The notes under the pieces were generated by a model that worked only from the letters and a program-made list of their open reading frames with translations, was not told where the DNA came from and did no database searches. Positions 35,151 through 47,704 of a stretch of 64,000 nucleotides of DNA are shown in pieces; the stretch's first letter is position 1, and every line of letters starts with the position of its first letter. Source of the DNA: Pomphorhynchus laevis (Eukaryota > Acanthocephala > Palaeacanthocephala > Echinorhynchida > Pomphorhynchidae). The stretch spans positions 1 to 64,000 of the forward strand of contig WNNJ02003060.1 in NCBI GenBank assembly GCA_012934845.2, in the 5' to 3' direction. The translations under genes and the position numbers were made by a program.

Positions 35151-35690
35151 GTGGTCTTCGCCATAATTATGCACTTGTTGCTTATTTGGATATCAAATAA
35201 CTTTCCATTAAAACGTTATACTGAGTATCCTGGCTCCAAGGTGAATCGCCTGGTGGGTCTTCTACCAAGGACATTTAAGTCCATAGATTCACAAATGTTC
35301 AATAAATTGATCAATCTAGATCTAAAGGTTGAAAAGACTGAACAGAAATATAATTTAAGACGATCGATTAATTATGAATTGATGATATGTCGAACAACAA
35401 CCTTTTCCAAATCCTTCATACCAAGTGCACTCAGATATTTGAGTAATCAGACTATGTGTTTATCATTAAATGTCACTTTTAATTATTTTCTTTTGTTATC
35501 CTAAGATAGATGACAAGCTTATAATAAGGACACTATTATTATATGCATTACCGTGTGTATATCCACGAACGAATCTGGAGTCAATAAGATTAGAGAGCGT
35601 TTTACGTCCAGCAACGAAGCTTGTTAGGTCAACACGTTCATTGCCTTAAAATAGAAGACTTGATATTCTGAATATACAATCTTTGAAGAT
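35151..35690 (+). pseudogene. LINE B-type C-terminal fragment
   Basis: The plus strand gives KSFIPSALRYLSNQ (about 35400-35450), a typical end-of-RT motif, and then YALPCVYPRTNLESIRLESV and RPATKLVRSTRSLP...RLDILNIQSLKI (about 35540-35690). The second part corresponds to YASPACYPETIYERRALEKV, STTKLVSG and RLQILNMPCL of the 21.7 kb copy. It is probably two scraps, not one. The second fuses to LINE A at a palindrome (35670-35699). Confidence 0.55.
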
Positions 35691-36020
35691 TGTATATTCA
35701 TCATCCTCTCCTCCCATCCCTATTTTCTGCAGGGTCCCACAAAGTTCAGTCCTAGGACCCCTGCTTTTCTTTCTTCTACTCGGCGATCTCTCTCCATTTA
35801 TCAAACCTTACTTTTTTAACGTCATGCAAAGCGCCGATGACATCCTCATATATGCCCATGCAACCGCCCATTGCATACACGATATTGCAATTTCTGCCTC
35901 CAATTTCTTCTATATACAAACGTCTCTCCCATCTTCGTATCGTTCTAAACCCAGACAAGTCTAAAATAATGTGGATCCTTTCCCATCAACCTAACATACG
36001 AATTCGAGAGATAAATTGAG
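35691..36020 (+). pseudogene. LINE A reverse transcriptase fragment
   Basis: SSSSPPIPIFCRVPQSSVLG, PLLFFLLLGDLSPFIKPYFF and NVMQSADDILIYAHATAH match the plus-strand LINE A at 57610-57800 almost residue for residue, including the motif C region (SADD for YADD). It ends near NPDKSKIMWI. It is about 330 bp long, truncated on both sides and slightly broken. Confidence 0.75.
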
Positions 36021-36238
36021 ATATTTGAGAGATAAAAACACATACAATAAAAACATACAAACTAAGGATTCATCGCGCAACGAAACAAGCAAATTCGAGT
36101 AACAAAATCGACGATTTTTCGTAGGATTTGGTGGGTAATCTATCAATCAACATCGATTCAACCAAGCAATCGAAAACTAATTGTTTGGACGCAAATATAG
36201 TAGACAAATTCAAAGAAATTCAAACAAACAATCTACAA

Positions 36239-37434
36239 ATGGGATCAAAATCTCGTAAACGAAGACAAGAGTGGACAGGCGCGACAATGGAAAAGACGAA
36301 AAATCCTCCGAAGTATACAACACAACAAGTTTATTGTGACTCCTTGGGTTGCGATGTCTGGACGACCGTCTCAATTCAGGAGTACGAGCAATCGGCTATG
36401 TGTGATAAGAAATTTATTTGTGGATATTGCCGCGCTTCGATTTTATTGCGAAATATCTCAAGGATCACACCGAATAATTCCGATATCATATTTGCTGCTG
36501 ATACGTCCATAGAATCCAATGATGTTCACTTTGTTGGTTGGAGTTGTGCAGCACTTAAAGATGTAACTCAGACGAATGATCTATCGAGTGAAGATTGTCA
36601 AACTATGCCAAGTCAGGATATTGTGTCTAATCATAACTATGATGGGGATCTGAGAGATACAAAAAACACCAGCCCTATACTCCCAGATGACATGATATCG
36701 AATTTCACAATTAGTAAAATCATGTCCAGTCTGGATATGGAAACTGTGTCGGAAATAGTAACTACCACAGAAGCTGTCAATTCCGTTGGCAAGTAACGAT
36801 CCACATGGCCTACCCCACCTTCTCTCGCGGAGCAATCAGATAACAATGATATAGACTCTCATTGTATCGAAATTCCACACCAGGTTGCAATCCAGGGTGA
36901 ACAGTCTAGAAAAGTTTTCAGTCAGATATTCTCTCAACGACAAACTGATCCACTAAATAGTCACAGGTCATTCTTATCCAACAAGTCTAATAAATCTTCC
37001 CGGGATCGGTGTTTGATTATTACGAACGTTCTCGAGTCGTCGTCTGATGTGGCTCAAACTCAAGTTTATTATGATGTTGAACAATTCCAAAAAATATTGA
37101 GAGTTATTATTTCTCCATAAGATTCATATATTTCAGAAGTTCGCCCTATTGCGATATTTAGGATAGGCCGTCGCAACAATCTTGAAGAACGTTCTCGTTT
37201 GATGAAAGTTGTCTTTCGTACATCCTCAGTGGTCCGTAAGTTGTTAAAACGCAGATCTAAACTGAGGCAGTTCCCATTTCGATTGTTTACAGATATGTCT
37301 TTCGCTGAGCGTTGTCTCTGGCGTGTTGCTCGGACCGAGCTAAATGCTCGGATATAATCTGGAGAAACTGATCTGCATATTGTAAATTTTCGGGTAGTTC
37401 GGCGTCGTCCACGATTGAGATGGCCCCCGCTATG
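36239..37434 (+). pseudogene. LINE B ORF1
   Basis: From the ATG at 36239 (MGSKSRKRRQEW) one frame runs to the TGA at 37432-37434, interrupted only by three in-frame TAA codons and no frame change. It contains VYCDSLGCDVWTTV with KFICGYC (residues about 31-65, the shared finger), an acidic Ser/Thr-rich middle, DRCLIITNVLESSSDV, then IFRIGRRNNLEERSRLMKVV and VNFRVVRRRPRLRW at the end. The second half resembles the RNA-recognition region found in ORF1 of CR1-type LINEs. The base context ATGA at the end overlaps the ORF2 start. The product would bind the element's RNA, by family inference. Confidence 0.75.
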
Positions 37435-40260
37435 AAAACTTTTTCTGAGAATTGTAAGATAAGACCCAATGCGCCATATCGTAAAAACTACAAATGGCTC
37501 AAAGTTATATATTCTAACGTTCGAAGCGTTCTCAATAAGATGAATGAATTGAAGATCATAGCTACATCTCATCATCCAAATATCATTGCCCTTAGTGAAT
37601 CTTGGCTCTCTGACCTTGCTCTTGATAGCCTATTATCCATATATGGATATAACCTGTTTTGTTGTGATCGATATGGTCGAAGGGGAGGGGTGTAGTGCTA
37701 TATTGTAGTTTAGGTATTGGTGTAGTGTGTTTGCAGACGATTAGTGATGCCAATGGGATTGAGGCTTTATACCTCAAATTGTGCCTTGATCAGGTCAATT
37801 CTATGTATGTGCTAGTGTTCTATCGTCCTCCTTTGGCAAGTAGCGATGATTTAATAGAACTTATTGAGCTCTGTGGTCAACAGAAAAAATGCCTAATCTT
37901 AGGAGATCTGAATATTCACTCAATAGATTAGGACTCTTTTTCGTCTCTTAGTCGCATTGCATCAGACTCGGTTTTATTGGGTGTTCTACACAACAGTGGT
38001 CTGCATCAGCATTCACGTGAGGCAACCCGTTTCACTAACCAGTCGTCTGACCAGCTAGACGTGGTCTTTTCTTCGTTTAAGTCTGATATTACTCACATAG
38101 ATTATCTTTCTGGACTGGGGATGAGCGATCATTGCATACTGTCCTTTTCATTTAAATGCGCAAACAATGTAACATCGGTCAGTCCCATGTAGGGTAAGCA
38201 TCTGAACTTATGGAAGGCTGATTTCGACGCACTTATCTACAAATTGAATCTGGTTAGATGGCCAGATCCGTATAAATGCGGAATAGACGAGGCTTTGTAT
38301 GTTTTTGACAGCACACTCTATAACTTACTGATATTGCATTCTCCCAAGTTTAAAACACATAGGCAAGTTTGTCCTTGGTTTGATGGGCTTCTCCGGTATC
38401 ACTCACGCGCACGTAAGCATGCGTGGATTTCATTTCGTTGTGGACAACAATCTTATGAGTTTTTCAAACAAATTAGGAATAGATTTACCACTCTCAAGAG
38501 GACGAAGCGTCGTCAGTTTGAGGAGAAGCTGAGTTCTATGAATGGCAAGGCTCTATTTTCTTACATTCGCAAAATCAGGGGCTCGAATATTCAACTAGTA
38601 TCGTTGAGGGATGATTCTCAAGGCGAGGTCACGTGTAAAAGTGTCATGGCAAACTTATTTGCCCAGGAGTTTTAATCGATGTTTTGCTCTTCGCGGACAT
38701 TGTGTAGTTCTGAATCAGAAAACGGTTCAAATTCATTCAACCGATCTAATCTGTCGTTTTGTGCTGAAGATGTTTTAAAGCTTCTCTGTAAATTAAAACC
38801 GAACATCGCTGCCGGTCCGGACGAACTTCCCTCAATTCTTTTAAATAAAGTTGCTCCTCAAATATATTCATTTGTTCTCCGTATGTTTCAGTTTTCTATT
38901 CTCCAATCTCGAATTCCTTCGCGTTGGAAGGAGTCCATTGTAGTTCCAGTGTATAAAATGGGAGATCGACAAGTGTGTAAGAACTATCGCCCAGTAGCCT
39001 TGACATGTATTATTTGTAAGTTGCTTGAAAAGCTAATAGTCAAAAACATATCTTCTGATTTGGAAAGCAACGGTAAACTCACTTACTCACAACACGGTTT
39101 CAGACCAAATAGATCAACAATAAGTAATATTTTGGTTTCTCCAACTCATGGCAGTCTTCTTTAGATAAACGAGTTCAATCTGATGTACTTTTTGTAGATT
39201 TCTCTCATGCTTTTGATTCAGTTCCGCATGATCGCCTCATTCACAAATTGAAGTCACTTAATGTTTGTCCTATGTATAGCGCCTGGATTGCAAATTACTT
39301 AAGTTCACGCTCTTTCAAAGTACGTGTAGGTGCAGATATGTCCACCTCATTCGTTATTCATTCTGGCGTTCCACAGGGTGCTGTTATCTCCCCACTTCTT
39401 TTTATTGTCTATATCAATGATCTCCCATCTGTAATTCGTTCTGATGTCGTTATGTATACTGACGATGCTAAGATATGGAGGCGTATTAGAGACGGAAGGG
39501 ACATTATAATCCTTCAAGATGATCTGACATGTCTAGGAAAATGGTAAGCGGAAAATGGTGTGAGGGTTAACACCTCTAAATGTGCGCATATGTCCATTGG
39601 TTCTTCACTAAACTCATAGTATCAGATAGGTTCGATTCAGATAGGCCGAGTGGGTGAATTCAAGAATCTTGGTGTGATGATGACCAATAGCTTAAAAACT
39701 AATGTCCACACTAGATATATTTGTAATCGAGGCTACAGTATTTTATGGATGTTTTTCAAGTCTTTTGATCGGATAAGTCCATCAATGCTCAAGCGACTAT
39801 TTTGCTTTTATATTCTACCCGTCCTTTAATACGGTTTACCTGTAACTTATCCGCAGACTTTAAGGGAATCCCGTGACATTGAGAACTTGTTACGTAAAGG
39901 GTCACGAATGATTCCGAATTTCTCCAATTTGAGATATGCTGAACGTTTGACATCTCTCTGTCGGGACATTAAAATATCGCAGATCGGCTATTGATTTATC
40001 AACTGCAGTCAAAATTGTTTTCGATAGCTTTGGTGGTCTCTCTAGCTTATTATCCGTGAATTATAGACGAAACTCGTGGGCATATGGGGAAATTAATAAA
40101 GCCAACTACAAAAATTTCTATTCACCATCGATTTGCAACCAGGGTAATAAACGGGTGGAATGCACTAAAGTGCCTTGATATTTCTAGTAGTATGTCTAGT
40201 GATGCTATCAAGAAAGCCATTGAAGCCGAAAGAAGGAATTTGCGACTACTATTTGATTGA
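37431..40260 (+). pseudogene. LINE B ORF2
   Basis: The endonuclease starts with KVIYSNVRSVLNKMNELK and ALSESWLSD (37500-37610), continues after a frame change near 37690 with YVLVFYRPP, CLILGDLNIHSID (about 37890-37930) and GMSDHCILSF. The RT follows with AAGPDELPSILL, VVPVYKMGDRQVCKNYRPVA, YSQHGFRPNRSTISN, VDFSHAFDSVPHDRL (motif A), GVPQGAVISPLLFIVYINDL (motif B) and MYTDDAKIW (motif C as YTDD). The C-terminal part is decayed but ends cleanly in RNLRLLFD at 40260. Several stops and at least two frame changes make it non-functional. Confidence 0.8.
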
Positions 40261-40380
40261 ATTTTTTTGTTGATGTTTTTTATTTTATCATGTTTTGTAA
40301 GCGACACGAGCTTGTAGCTCATTTGCTTCTTGTCGTTATAATAATATTTTTTAATGTTCTTGAAAAAGAACAAAAATTCG

Positions 40381-42640
40381 TTAAGATTTAAATCCAAATT
40401 TAGTCATATCATCTTTCCAATCTTCAAGTATTGGTCTGCTATAAACTCTCGGATCGATCGTCCGTCCTGAACATGTCCCCAAGCGGCGATTCCGGAGCGC
40501 CGCCAGCTCCTCGGTTGTGAATCCTGCATTTCTGGTAGACCGAATAATGCAAATTGATGCTGACTTTGCGATTCGAATACTGATTGTAAGTCTGAGTTTT
40601 GAAATGATATCAGGGTACTTCTGTTTGGTTGTTCGTGATTTTCGAGATGCAATCGCTTTTAGTAGTTTATCGCTTTGAACACTCATTCCACGAGAGGAAG
40701 AGAAACTTAAGGGGATGAAGTTTGCTCCTTCAAGATGTACACTTTCAGCATACTTTGAACGCTTTCGGTTGCTGTGAAAATCAAAACACTGCTGAGGAGT
40801 CCTAGATGCGTTAGATGGAGCAAGGGCGTTAAAACACATATATCCAAGTATGTTCGCTCCATTTCCCTTCCAGAAAGTCTCCTGGAAAGAACATCTAATC
40901 GGGCATTGTTTTCTCGAGTTGTTTATTTGTTTTCGAATATTACTTCGTCATCCAGTGTCTGTAGAATAGTTTCGATTTGAACTGACGTACAAGTTGGGGA
41001 GAGCATATTCGCGACAGTGTTTTGGATGCGGTTGTGACGTGAGATTGGTGCACCGCCATGGGGGCACGATAAACAATGTCTTATTGATGACGGAGCTCCA
41101 CATTTACATTGGTTTGTGTGTATTAGTCTCAAATCGTATATCGCGGCTATCGCGTTGATAAGATCATCCTTACACAAATGATATCCTAAATATTCAAGTG
41201 AACGTGCATTTAACCAGCTAGAAGCTGGTTTTGTAGACGCGTGATTTAGGCATTCAACATATTTTCTCGGCATTCTCATTCGTAACTGAATGGATGTTTC
41301 ACTCTTCTGTGCCCGTATGTTATTAACTATTGCTGCTTGGGCTGATCTTATGGCCGGTATGCCATTAATATGTTCTTGGAAGGGTTCGCAGAGCGTATGA
41401 GATCATTCATATTGCCGTCGAATCTGTCTACAAGGATTCGCAATTCCAAGTCCTCCCATTTGTGTTGAAATTTCGATAACTTCCCGTAGATCATCATCGA
41501 TATTGTCGAGTCCAATTAATTTTGGAAGTAGGCGGTTTCGAATCTATAATTCTAGAACATTGAACCAATCAGAGTTGCAAGGTGTCGTTCTCTGCAAAAA
41601 TGACCATCTAGCTTGTAGTGATATGGTTTGAGCCACATATGCAACATGAGGATCGACTACTGCCACAGTAGCAAGCCCATCGACTAAAGCGGACAGTTCC
41701 TCAGCCTTTTTACATACGTTTTCTTGAACAAACTCTGCAGATCCGATTGGTGAGCCAAGTATGATCAATCCAGATTCACATATACTTATTTCAGTGTGTG
41801 AGAATAGTTGCTTAGCTGATTCCAGGGATTCATCGAAAGCCAATATCTTACATTTTGGTGCATTTGGGAAAAACCCATATCCGGGACCTATTCCGTTAAT
41901 AAGATTCCATAATTTGTATAAATTGTTAGGGCTGTCTATAAAATTAGCATCATCAGCATACCATATGGATTAAACATGAGGAAGCTTCTGTTTCAAAATA
42001 TCGATCATTGGTACTGTGGCCAGGGCGTAAATTTGCATTGCTAGAGGATCACCCTGGGTGATCCCATCCTCTGCGCTCAAGGTGTCGCCACATAAACAAA
42101 ATAGAGTTGGACATCCGTAGAGATTTGAAGCAGTAATACTTAAAGAGGGACATAAACCCCGGATGTTATGTAATATCACTTTTCGGTTGAGGCAATTGAA
42201 AGCATTGCTCGCGTCAATAGTAAGGATAGCTGAGCTAGTGTTCTCCAAAATTCGAGATCTGATGCGATGAATAACGTAATCAATACTCGACTTCTGACCT
42301 GCACATAATTGTTTGCATCCACACAATGCCTGAATTTCGTGGGTGAGCAAATTCAGAATTGCCTTGCAAATGATTCTTTTATCCACATCCCCTATTCCGA
42401 TCGGACGAATACCAGGATTCTTGTCCAAGGGGATGAGTCTGCTAGTGGTCAGTCCACGTAGGCTGTAATGATCCATGTCGGTTGATGATATACGTATTGC
42501 CGTTTTGGCTAGAACATTTGCAAGTCGCGTTGATTGTTCTTCATGTTTCTGAAGCATGTTATACCATGCAGCGGCATCAAGTGCTGAAGGGCCAGCGGAT
42601 CCATGTATACGTGAGGCAGTTTCGATGATTGTGGAACAGT
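40381..42640 (-). pseudogene. RLE-type element, 5'-truncated broken copy
   Basis: This minus-strand copy begins at about codon 306 of the intact protein (GSAGPSALDAAAWYNML for GSAGPSGVCADEWRKFL) and reaches the C-terminus. It shows TSRLIPLDKNPGIRPIGIGD, LTIDASNAFNCLNRKVI (motif A), DGITQGDPLAMQIYALA (motif B), a YADD region (about 41950) with stops near it, CKCGAPSSIRHCLSC with SRHN (zinc cluster, about 41045-41110), and SNRKRSKYAE in the endonuclease tail. It is cut by several stops and frame changes. It shares about half its residues with the intact copy, so the two are separate lineages of one family. A 22-bp ATT-rich array lies on its 5' side. Confidence 0.85.
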
Positions 42641-42904
42641 TCAGTTATTGTATAGCTTATTGTATAGCTTTTCATTCCAGAGTGAAATTTGCTTTTCATT
42701 ACGAGCCAGTGTTCGTCTTCTTGTTGGGGCATTCATGTAACCATCTTTCTGAAGAATTAGCTGAGGGAAAATCAGAAGAATCAGCTAATTCTTCTTTCTG
42801 AAGAATTAGCTGAGTGAAAATTATTAGACGCAACAACTTAACATCAACTTATCATTTTGTTTTTTTGTACTAATAAATTTCTTTATAGAAGATTAAAAAA
42901 TGAT

Positions 42905-43045
42905 AAAATTATTATTGATCCCTAATTACATTATAGACCCCTAATTTCATTATTATTGAGTCCTAATTGTATTATTGATCCATAATTTCATTATTATAGA
43001 GCCCTAATTTCATTAATATTGATCCATAATTCAATTATTTGCTTT
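42905..43045. repeat. 22-bp ATT-rich minisatellite M1, array 1
   Basis: About six imperfect units of CCCTAATTTCATTATTATTGAG, some shortened to 19 bp, lie on the 5' side of the minus-strand RLE-type copy. The same unit flanks the intact RLE-type element on both sides (47962-48049 and 51470-51603). Confidence 0.85.
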
Positions 43046-43059
43046 TACGCTTCAAAAGT

Positions 43060-43702
43060 TCTCACTTAGCGTTTGCTAACCATGTCGAAATTTAGAGGAT
43101 TATCAAGAGTTCATCGGATTGTACTTCACTAAAAGTGATCTTGATTGTTAACATATCTGGTGTCTTTCAACTGGTCTTTTGCTCAATGTTAACAAATATG
43201 TGAAGATGATAATCGGCGAGAACAATATTCCCTATACGTATAAGGTATTCAATCACAGAGATTTGGGAATCATCGTTGATCAAACTCTTAAGACCAGATT
43301 AAACACGGATAATGTTTGTGAGAAAGCTATACGTGCCTTATATTGCATTAAAAATACATTTTCCTTAATTTCAGATCGTCTTCAAAACTTTATTCGTTGC
43401 TCTTGTAAGACCGCATTCTTGTACGCAATACTGCATACAAGCGAGTTTCCCAATAACTAATAAATAAATAAACTACTTAGGCACAGTTATGCGATGTGTA
43501 TCTCATATGTGCATTGATCTCAAAGGCTACTCGTATAAAATGCGTTTAACGATGCTAGATTTAATTATTGTGAGGCTTAGGCTTGTCTTACTTGACCTTT
43601 TATCTATTTGGGTGATGATTCAAAAATCGATAAGATGCCCTTCCAGATTTCTGTGTCTTCGACAATCAGGCTTGCATGGGCACATTTGGACTCCGAATAA
43701 AC
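43060..43702 (+). pseudogene. LINE C 3' part, left of the Ty3 insertion
   Basis: The plus strand contains LLNVNKYVKMIIGENNIPYT, HRDLGIIVDQTLKTRLN, a CIQASFP-like stretch, and LHGHIWTPNK at the very end. These match the post-YADD region of LINE RTs, such as KDLGVWVCADLSTR and HGHELCLKHRSKH elsewhere in the window. It is broken in several places. The sequence stops at TAAAC (43698-43702), where the LTR element begins, and resumes at 47705. Confidence 0.7.
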
Positions 43703-43778
43703 TGTTATGATATAAACTAACTTATTTACTTTGTTATAGATTGTTCAATAAAACCTCCGTGGTATTCGTATTATAACA
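43703..43778 (+). repeat. 5' LTR, 76 bp
   Basis: TGTTATGATATAAAC at the left end and TATTATAACA at the right end. It contains AATAAA. It matches the 3' LTR at 74 of 76 positions. Confidence 0.9.
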
Positions 43779-46700
43779 GTTTATTGAACAATTGTATGTT
43801 ATTTATCTCTCAAACTTTTTTAAGTTTGAGAGAACTTTAAAAAAAGTCCTCTCAAACGTTGACAGTAGCCGCCTCGAGGTCTATGACAGAGAGTATCGAC
43901 AACACTGATGTAATTTATGCTGCTACGCGAACTAGAAAGAACATTTCAACTTGTGAATTCTGTGGTGGACCTGTGCATAATCGAAGTAACTGCCCTGCCC
44001 GAAATGTCACCTGTTTTATAACAGTTTATTGAACAGTTGTTGGATGAACAAGTTACTGACTCCACCTCAGCTCATTATCAGGCCAGACGATGTTAACGCA
44101 GAGAGAATGGCTACATTGGAAAATGTGTTTCAAAAGTATCCTCAATGTGTATCCAGAGGCGACAGTCCTTGAAAAATTGAGCTTCCTCGTCAACTTGATC
44201 TAATCGGATCTATGTTTTGATCAGGCCATGTGAGACGTTCTCATAGGCGATGGATACTTTGCAAAACACGTTCGTCAATCAACTCAATCCCATTTACGCC
44301 CGATTCAAGCTGCATGGCATCAAGCAAAGCGATTCAGAAACAGTTGATCATTATCCTCGATCACTTGGTCTAATTGCTGATAAATGCAACTTGCAAACTG
44401 CCACAGCCCTACAAAACCGTGATACGCATATTATTGATGTTTCGTGCAAGTTATTCAAAATTCGCAAATTCGGCAGCAACTATTAGAATCACGACGGGAA
44501 ACTCTCGAAGATATCCTGACCATTGCTTGCTCATTAGAGCGCGCTCATATCCAGGCAAGTGAATACATTCAATCTGAAGTAACTAGTTGTGACTCTTTAT
44601 TGACAGTAGCCGCCTCGAGGTCTCCGACAGAGAGTATCGATAACACTAATGTAATTAATGCTGCTACGCGAACTATAAAGAACATTTTTTACTTGTGAAT
44701 TCTGTGGTGAACCAGCGCATAATCAAAGTAACTGCCCTGCCTGAAATATAATATGTTTTCAATGTGAAAAAGGGGTATTTCGCAAAGGTGTGCCATTCGA
44801 TGCGATTCAATAAATCTAAAACTTATTCGGCAGCTCTATACACTGCAACAGCAATAAGTAAATCGTCTAAAAGGACAACTATTATTATCATCAATGAAAA
44901 TACATGTTGACGCTCTGTTTGACACCAGAAGCAGCGAAAATTTTATCGATGAGAAACTTGTCAACAAACTACGATTGGACACACAGAGCTGTAATGATAT
45001 AGTTCAATTGGCTTCAACTTCACGTAAGCACATAATTCAGCGGTGTTGTTTCCTTTTAGTTAAATGTAAGTCGCGTCATTATCCTTCAATGAAATTCTTT
45101 GTAATGTCGTGCTTATGTGAACGTGTCATTCTTGGTCAATCATTCTTTCAAAATCATACCTTTGTGAATTGGAAATTTAGCAGACCACATCCTGGAATTA
45201 CAGTTTCAGCAGTATCATCTACGTCAAAATTTTTAATTGCACCTGTTGAGCTGTTCAGAAATCTCAATATTAATTCTAAATCAATTGCTATCAAATCAAG
45301 ACGATATTCGTCCCTCGACCGAGACTTTATTCGCGAATAAATCATACGATTACTCCGAGAAGGGATAATAGAGCATAGCGTTTCTCAGTGGAGAGCACAA
45401 CTCTTACTTGTTAAACAAGAAGACTCGTATGATAGTCGATTATTCATAAACCATTAATGGCTATACCTAACTCGATGCCTTTCCATTACCAAATATAACG
45501 GAAATGATCAGCAAATAGGTATGAACAAAGTATTCTCTTACGTTGACATATCTTAATCATATTATCAAGTTTCCATTAAGTTCGAAGATCGAATTTACAT
45601 AGCATTTGAGGCTGAACATGAACTATACCACTTTACGCGAATGCCATTTGGCGTAACTAATGCTGTACTGGTATTTCAACGTATCATGCGCAAACTAATA
45701 CGTGACAACGACTTGAAAGGAACGTACGCTTATCTCGACGACATCATTGTTTGCGGCCGGAACTCGGAAGAGCGTGGTACAATTTTGTAAAGATTCATGA
45801 ACATGGCCAAAGTTTCAACCTGACTATCCCACAAGATAAATCAAAATTCTGTTCCAACTAATCGAAATTTCTTGGATATCATATTGAAGATGGCAAAATT
45901 TCACTGGATAAAATTCGAATTAAGCACTTATTGAGATGGTCATTATAGGAGATAGAAAGGCTCTAGCCAGAATGATGGGCTTATTTGCTTATTACTCTAG
46001 ATGGATCACGAATTATTCACAAAAGATTTGACCTCTTATATGTAACAACGATTTTCCGTTGAATTCATCGTCAGTCAAAGTCATGCAAAATTTAAAGGAG
46101 AAAATGGCATCATCTAGTTTAGCCACATATGATCCCACTGAACCGTTGACTGTCGTAACAGACGCTTTAGGTCACAGCATTGGTTCGGTGCTCAACCAGA
46201 AAGAAAGACCGATATTATTGTTTTCAAAAACAGTATCTTTCTCAGCTCGAAATCAATCAAGTATCGAGAAGGAAGCGTGTGCTATTGTGGAATCACTAAA
46301 GTACTGAAAACATTATCTGCTAGGTCGCTAATTTATGTTGATTACTGACCAACGTTCAGTAGCATTTATGTTTTCTACGAAATATATTAATACGACTAAA
46401 AACGAGAAAATTTCTCGCTGGCGACTTGACTTATCTCATTTCCTATACGACATAGTGTATCGACGCAGAACCGAAAACCTGGCGGCCGATTTGTTTTCAA
46501 GAACTAAGAACACATTAGTACCGATTAGTAGTAGCTACACATCGCTCAAGTCTATTCACGAAAGCTTATGTAGGCTCTTGCATTACGTTCTCAGTAACCA
46601 TCTTCCTTTTAAGAAAAAACAATGTTGAGTCCGTAATCCATTCATGTAAGACATGCAACTAATGGAAGCCGAAATTCTTTAAGCCATATTATCGTCCAAT

Positions 46701-47628
46701 GATCAAGGCTACTCAAGTATTTTAGAGATTGAATATGAACTTCAAGGAACCCCTTCCGTCTAACAATCCGAATCGTTATTTGTTTTGCCTAATTGATGAA
46801 TTTTCGCGATATCCTTTCGCTATATCGTGCTCAGATACATCTTCCAAAACTGTTATTCGATGCTTTACTCAGATCTTCACGCTCTTCGAATTGCCTAGCT
46901 ATTTGCATTCGGATCAAGTTTCGTGTTTTAAATCCGACGGATTGCGACATTTTTGTTCAGATCGATCAATAGCTATGAGTAGATATACCCCGTATAACTC
47001 ACGCGGAAATGGGCAAGATGAAAGATACGTAGGAGTAATTTGGAAGACGATCCTCCACAAGCACTGGCGTCAATTAGACATTTACTCTGTACTTCAACGG
47101 GTAGTAGATCACATTCGAGATTATTTACTTTTGAAAGGCGATCATCTATATGGCAATCAATTCCGAATGACTATTGGAACCAGGACCTGTCTTATTAAAG
47201 AAGGATGTCAACTCCAAACATGAAGGTCGTGTAGAAATTGCTTATTTAATACACAGCGATGGGAACTATGCCCAAATAAAAAATTCGGATGGCCGAGAAC
47301 TCAACGTTTCGACAAGAAAGCTGGCACCGTATCTACGAACACCACTTGAGAGATCATCAGTTCATCCTTCATTAGGTGATTATTCTACACCAGTTTGTTC
47401 AACACACGAACGAAATGTTGAACATAATCGTCCTTCCGATATACGCGATGAATACAGCTCGCTAAACCGAAGATCCACGATTTCGGATACGATAAACCAG
47501 TCAAGCGTTAATGATATGGAAACTGTATTACCAACAAGGACCAGTAATCGCTCTCGAAGGATGCCGGAATATCTAAAGGATTACATATTAGGTAATGATC
47601 AGATCAATCAACAGACAGATGAGAAGAA

Positions 47629-47704
47629 TGTTATGATATAAACTAACTTATTTACTTTATTATAGATTGTTCAATAAAACCTCCGTTGTATTCGTATTAT
47701 AACA
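47629..47704 (+). repeat. 3' LTR, 76 bp
   Basis: Same length and ends as the 5' LTR at 43703-43778. It is followed by the target duplication TAAAC. Confidence 0.9.

Larger units (their letters stand above)
36080..40350 (+). mobile_element. LINE B, long two-ORF copy
   Basis: About 4.3 kb with 5' leader, ORF1 (36239-37434), overlapping ORF2 (37431-40260) and a 3' UTR holding a GAGC-TTGTA-GCTC hairpin (about 40300-40315) before an ATAATAATATTTT tail. It is the most complete LINE B copy by layout, though both ORFs are broken. It shows the family's full architecture: finger-bearing ORF1, AP endonuclease, RT. Its 3' tail abuts the 3' end of the minus-strand RLE-type copy. Confidence 0.82.
43703..47704 (+). 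mobile_element. Ty3/Gypsy-type LTR retrotransposon fossil with 76-bp LTRs
   Basis: The element spans 4002 bp with LTRs at 43703-43778 and 47629-47704. They start TGTTAT, end ATAACA and differ at two positions, so the insertion is fairly recent. A 5-bp target duplication, TAAAC, lies at 43698-43702 and 47705-47709. Visible parts in order: gag (about 44050-44600), CCHC-like knuckle (about 44690-44810), protease region (about 44895), reverse transcriptase with YLDDII (about 45330-45930), RNase H (about 46110-46500), integrase (about 46540-47170) and a C-terminal tail to 47640. It is broken in several places. A segment of gag is duplicated in the leader (see findings). Mag-like LTR length. Confidence 0.9.

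Noticed and set aside
36239-37434. Possible alternative genetic code, because LINE B ORF1 is interrupted only by TAA codons (three) and no other stop
   Set aside because: The RLE-type ORF ends with TAA in a sensible place, other relics show TGA and TAG stops and frame changes, and three TAA codons in an AT-rich decaying gene are expected.
42905-43045. CCCTAA in the M1 minisatellite as telomeric repeat
   Set aside because: The unit is 22 bp long, and CCCTAA occurs once per unit and is often mutated. It is not a run of telomere hexamers.
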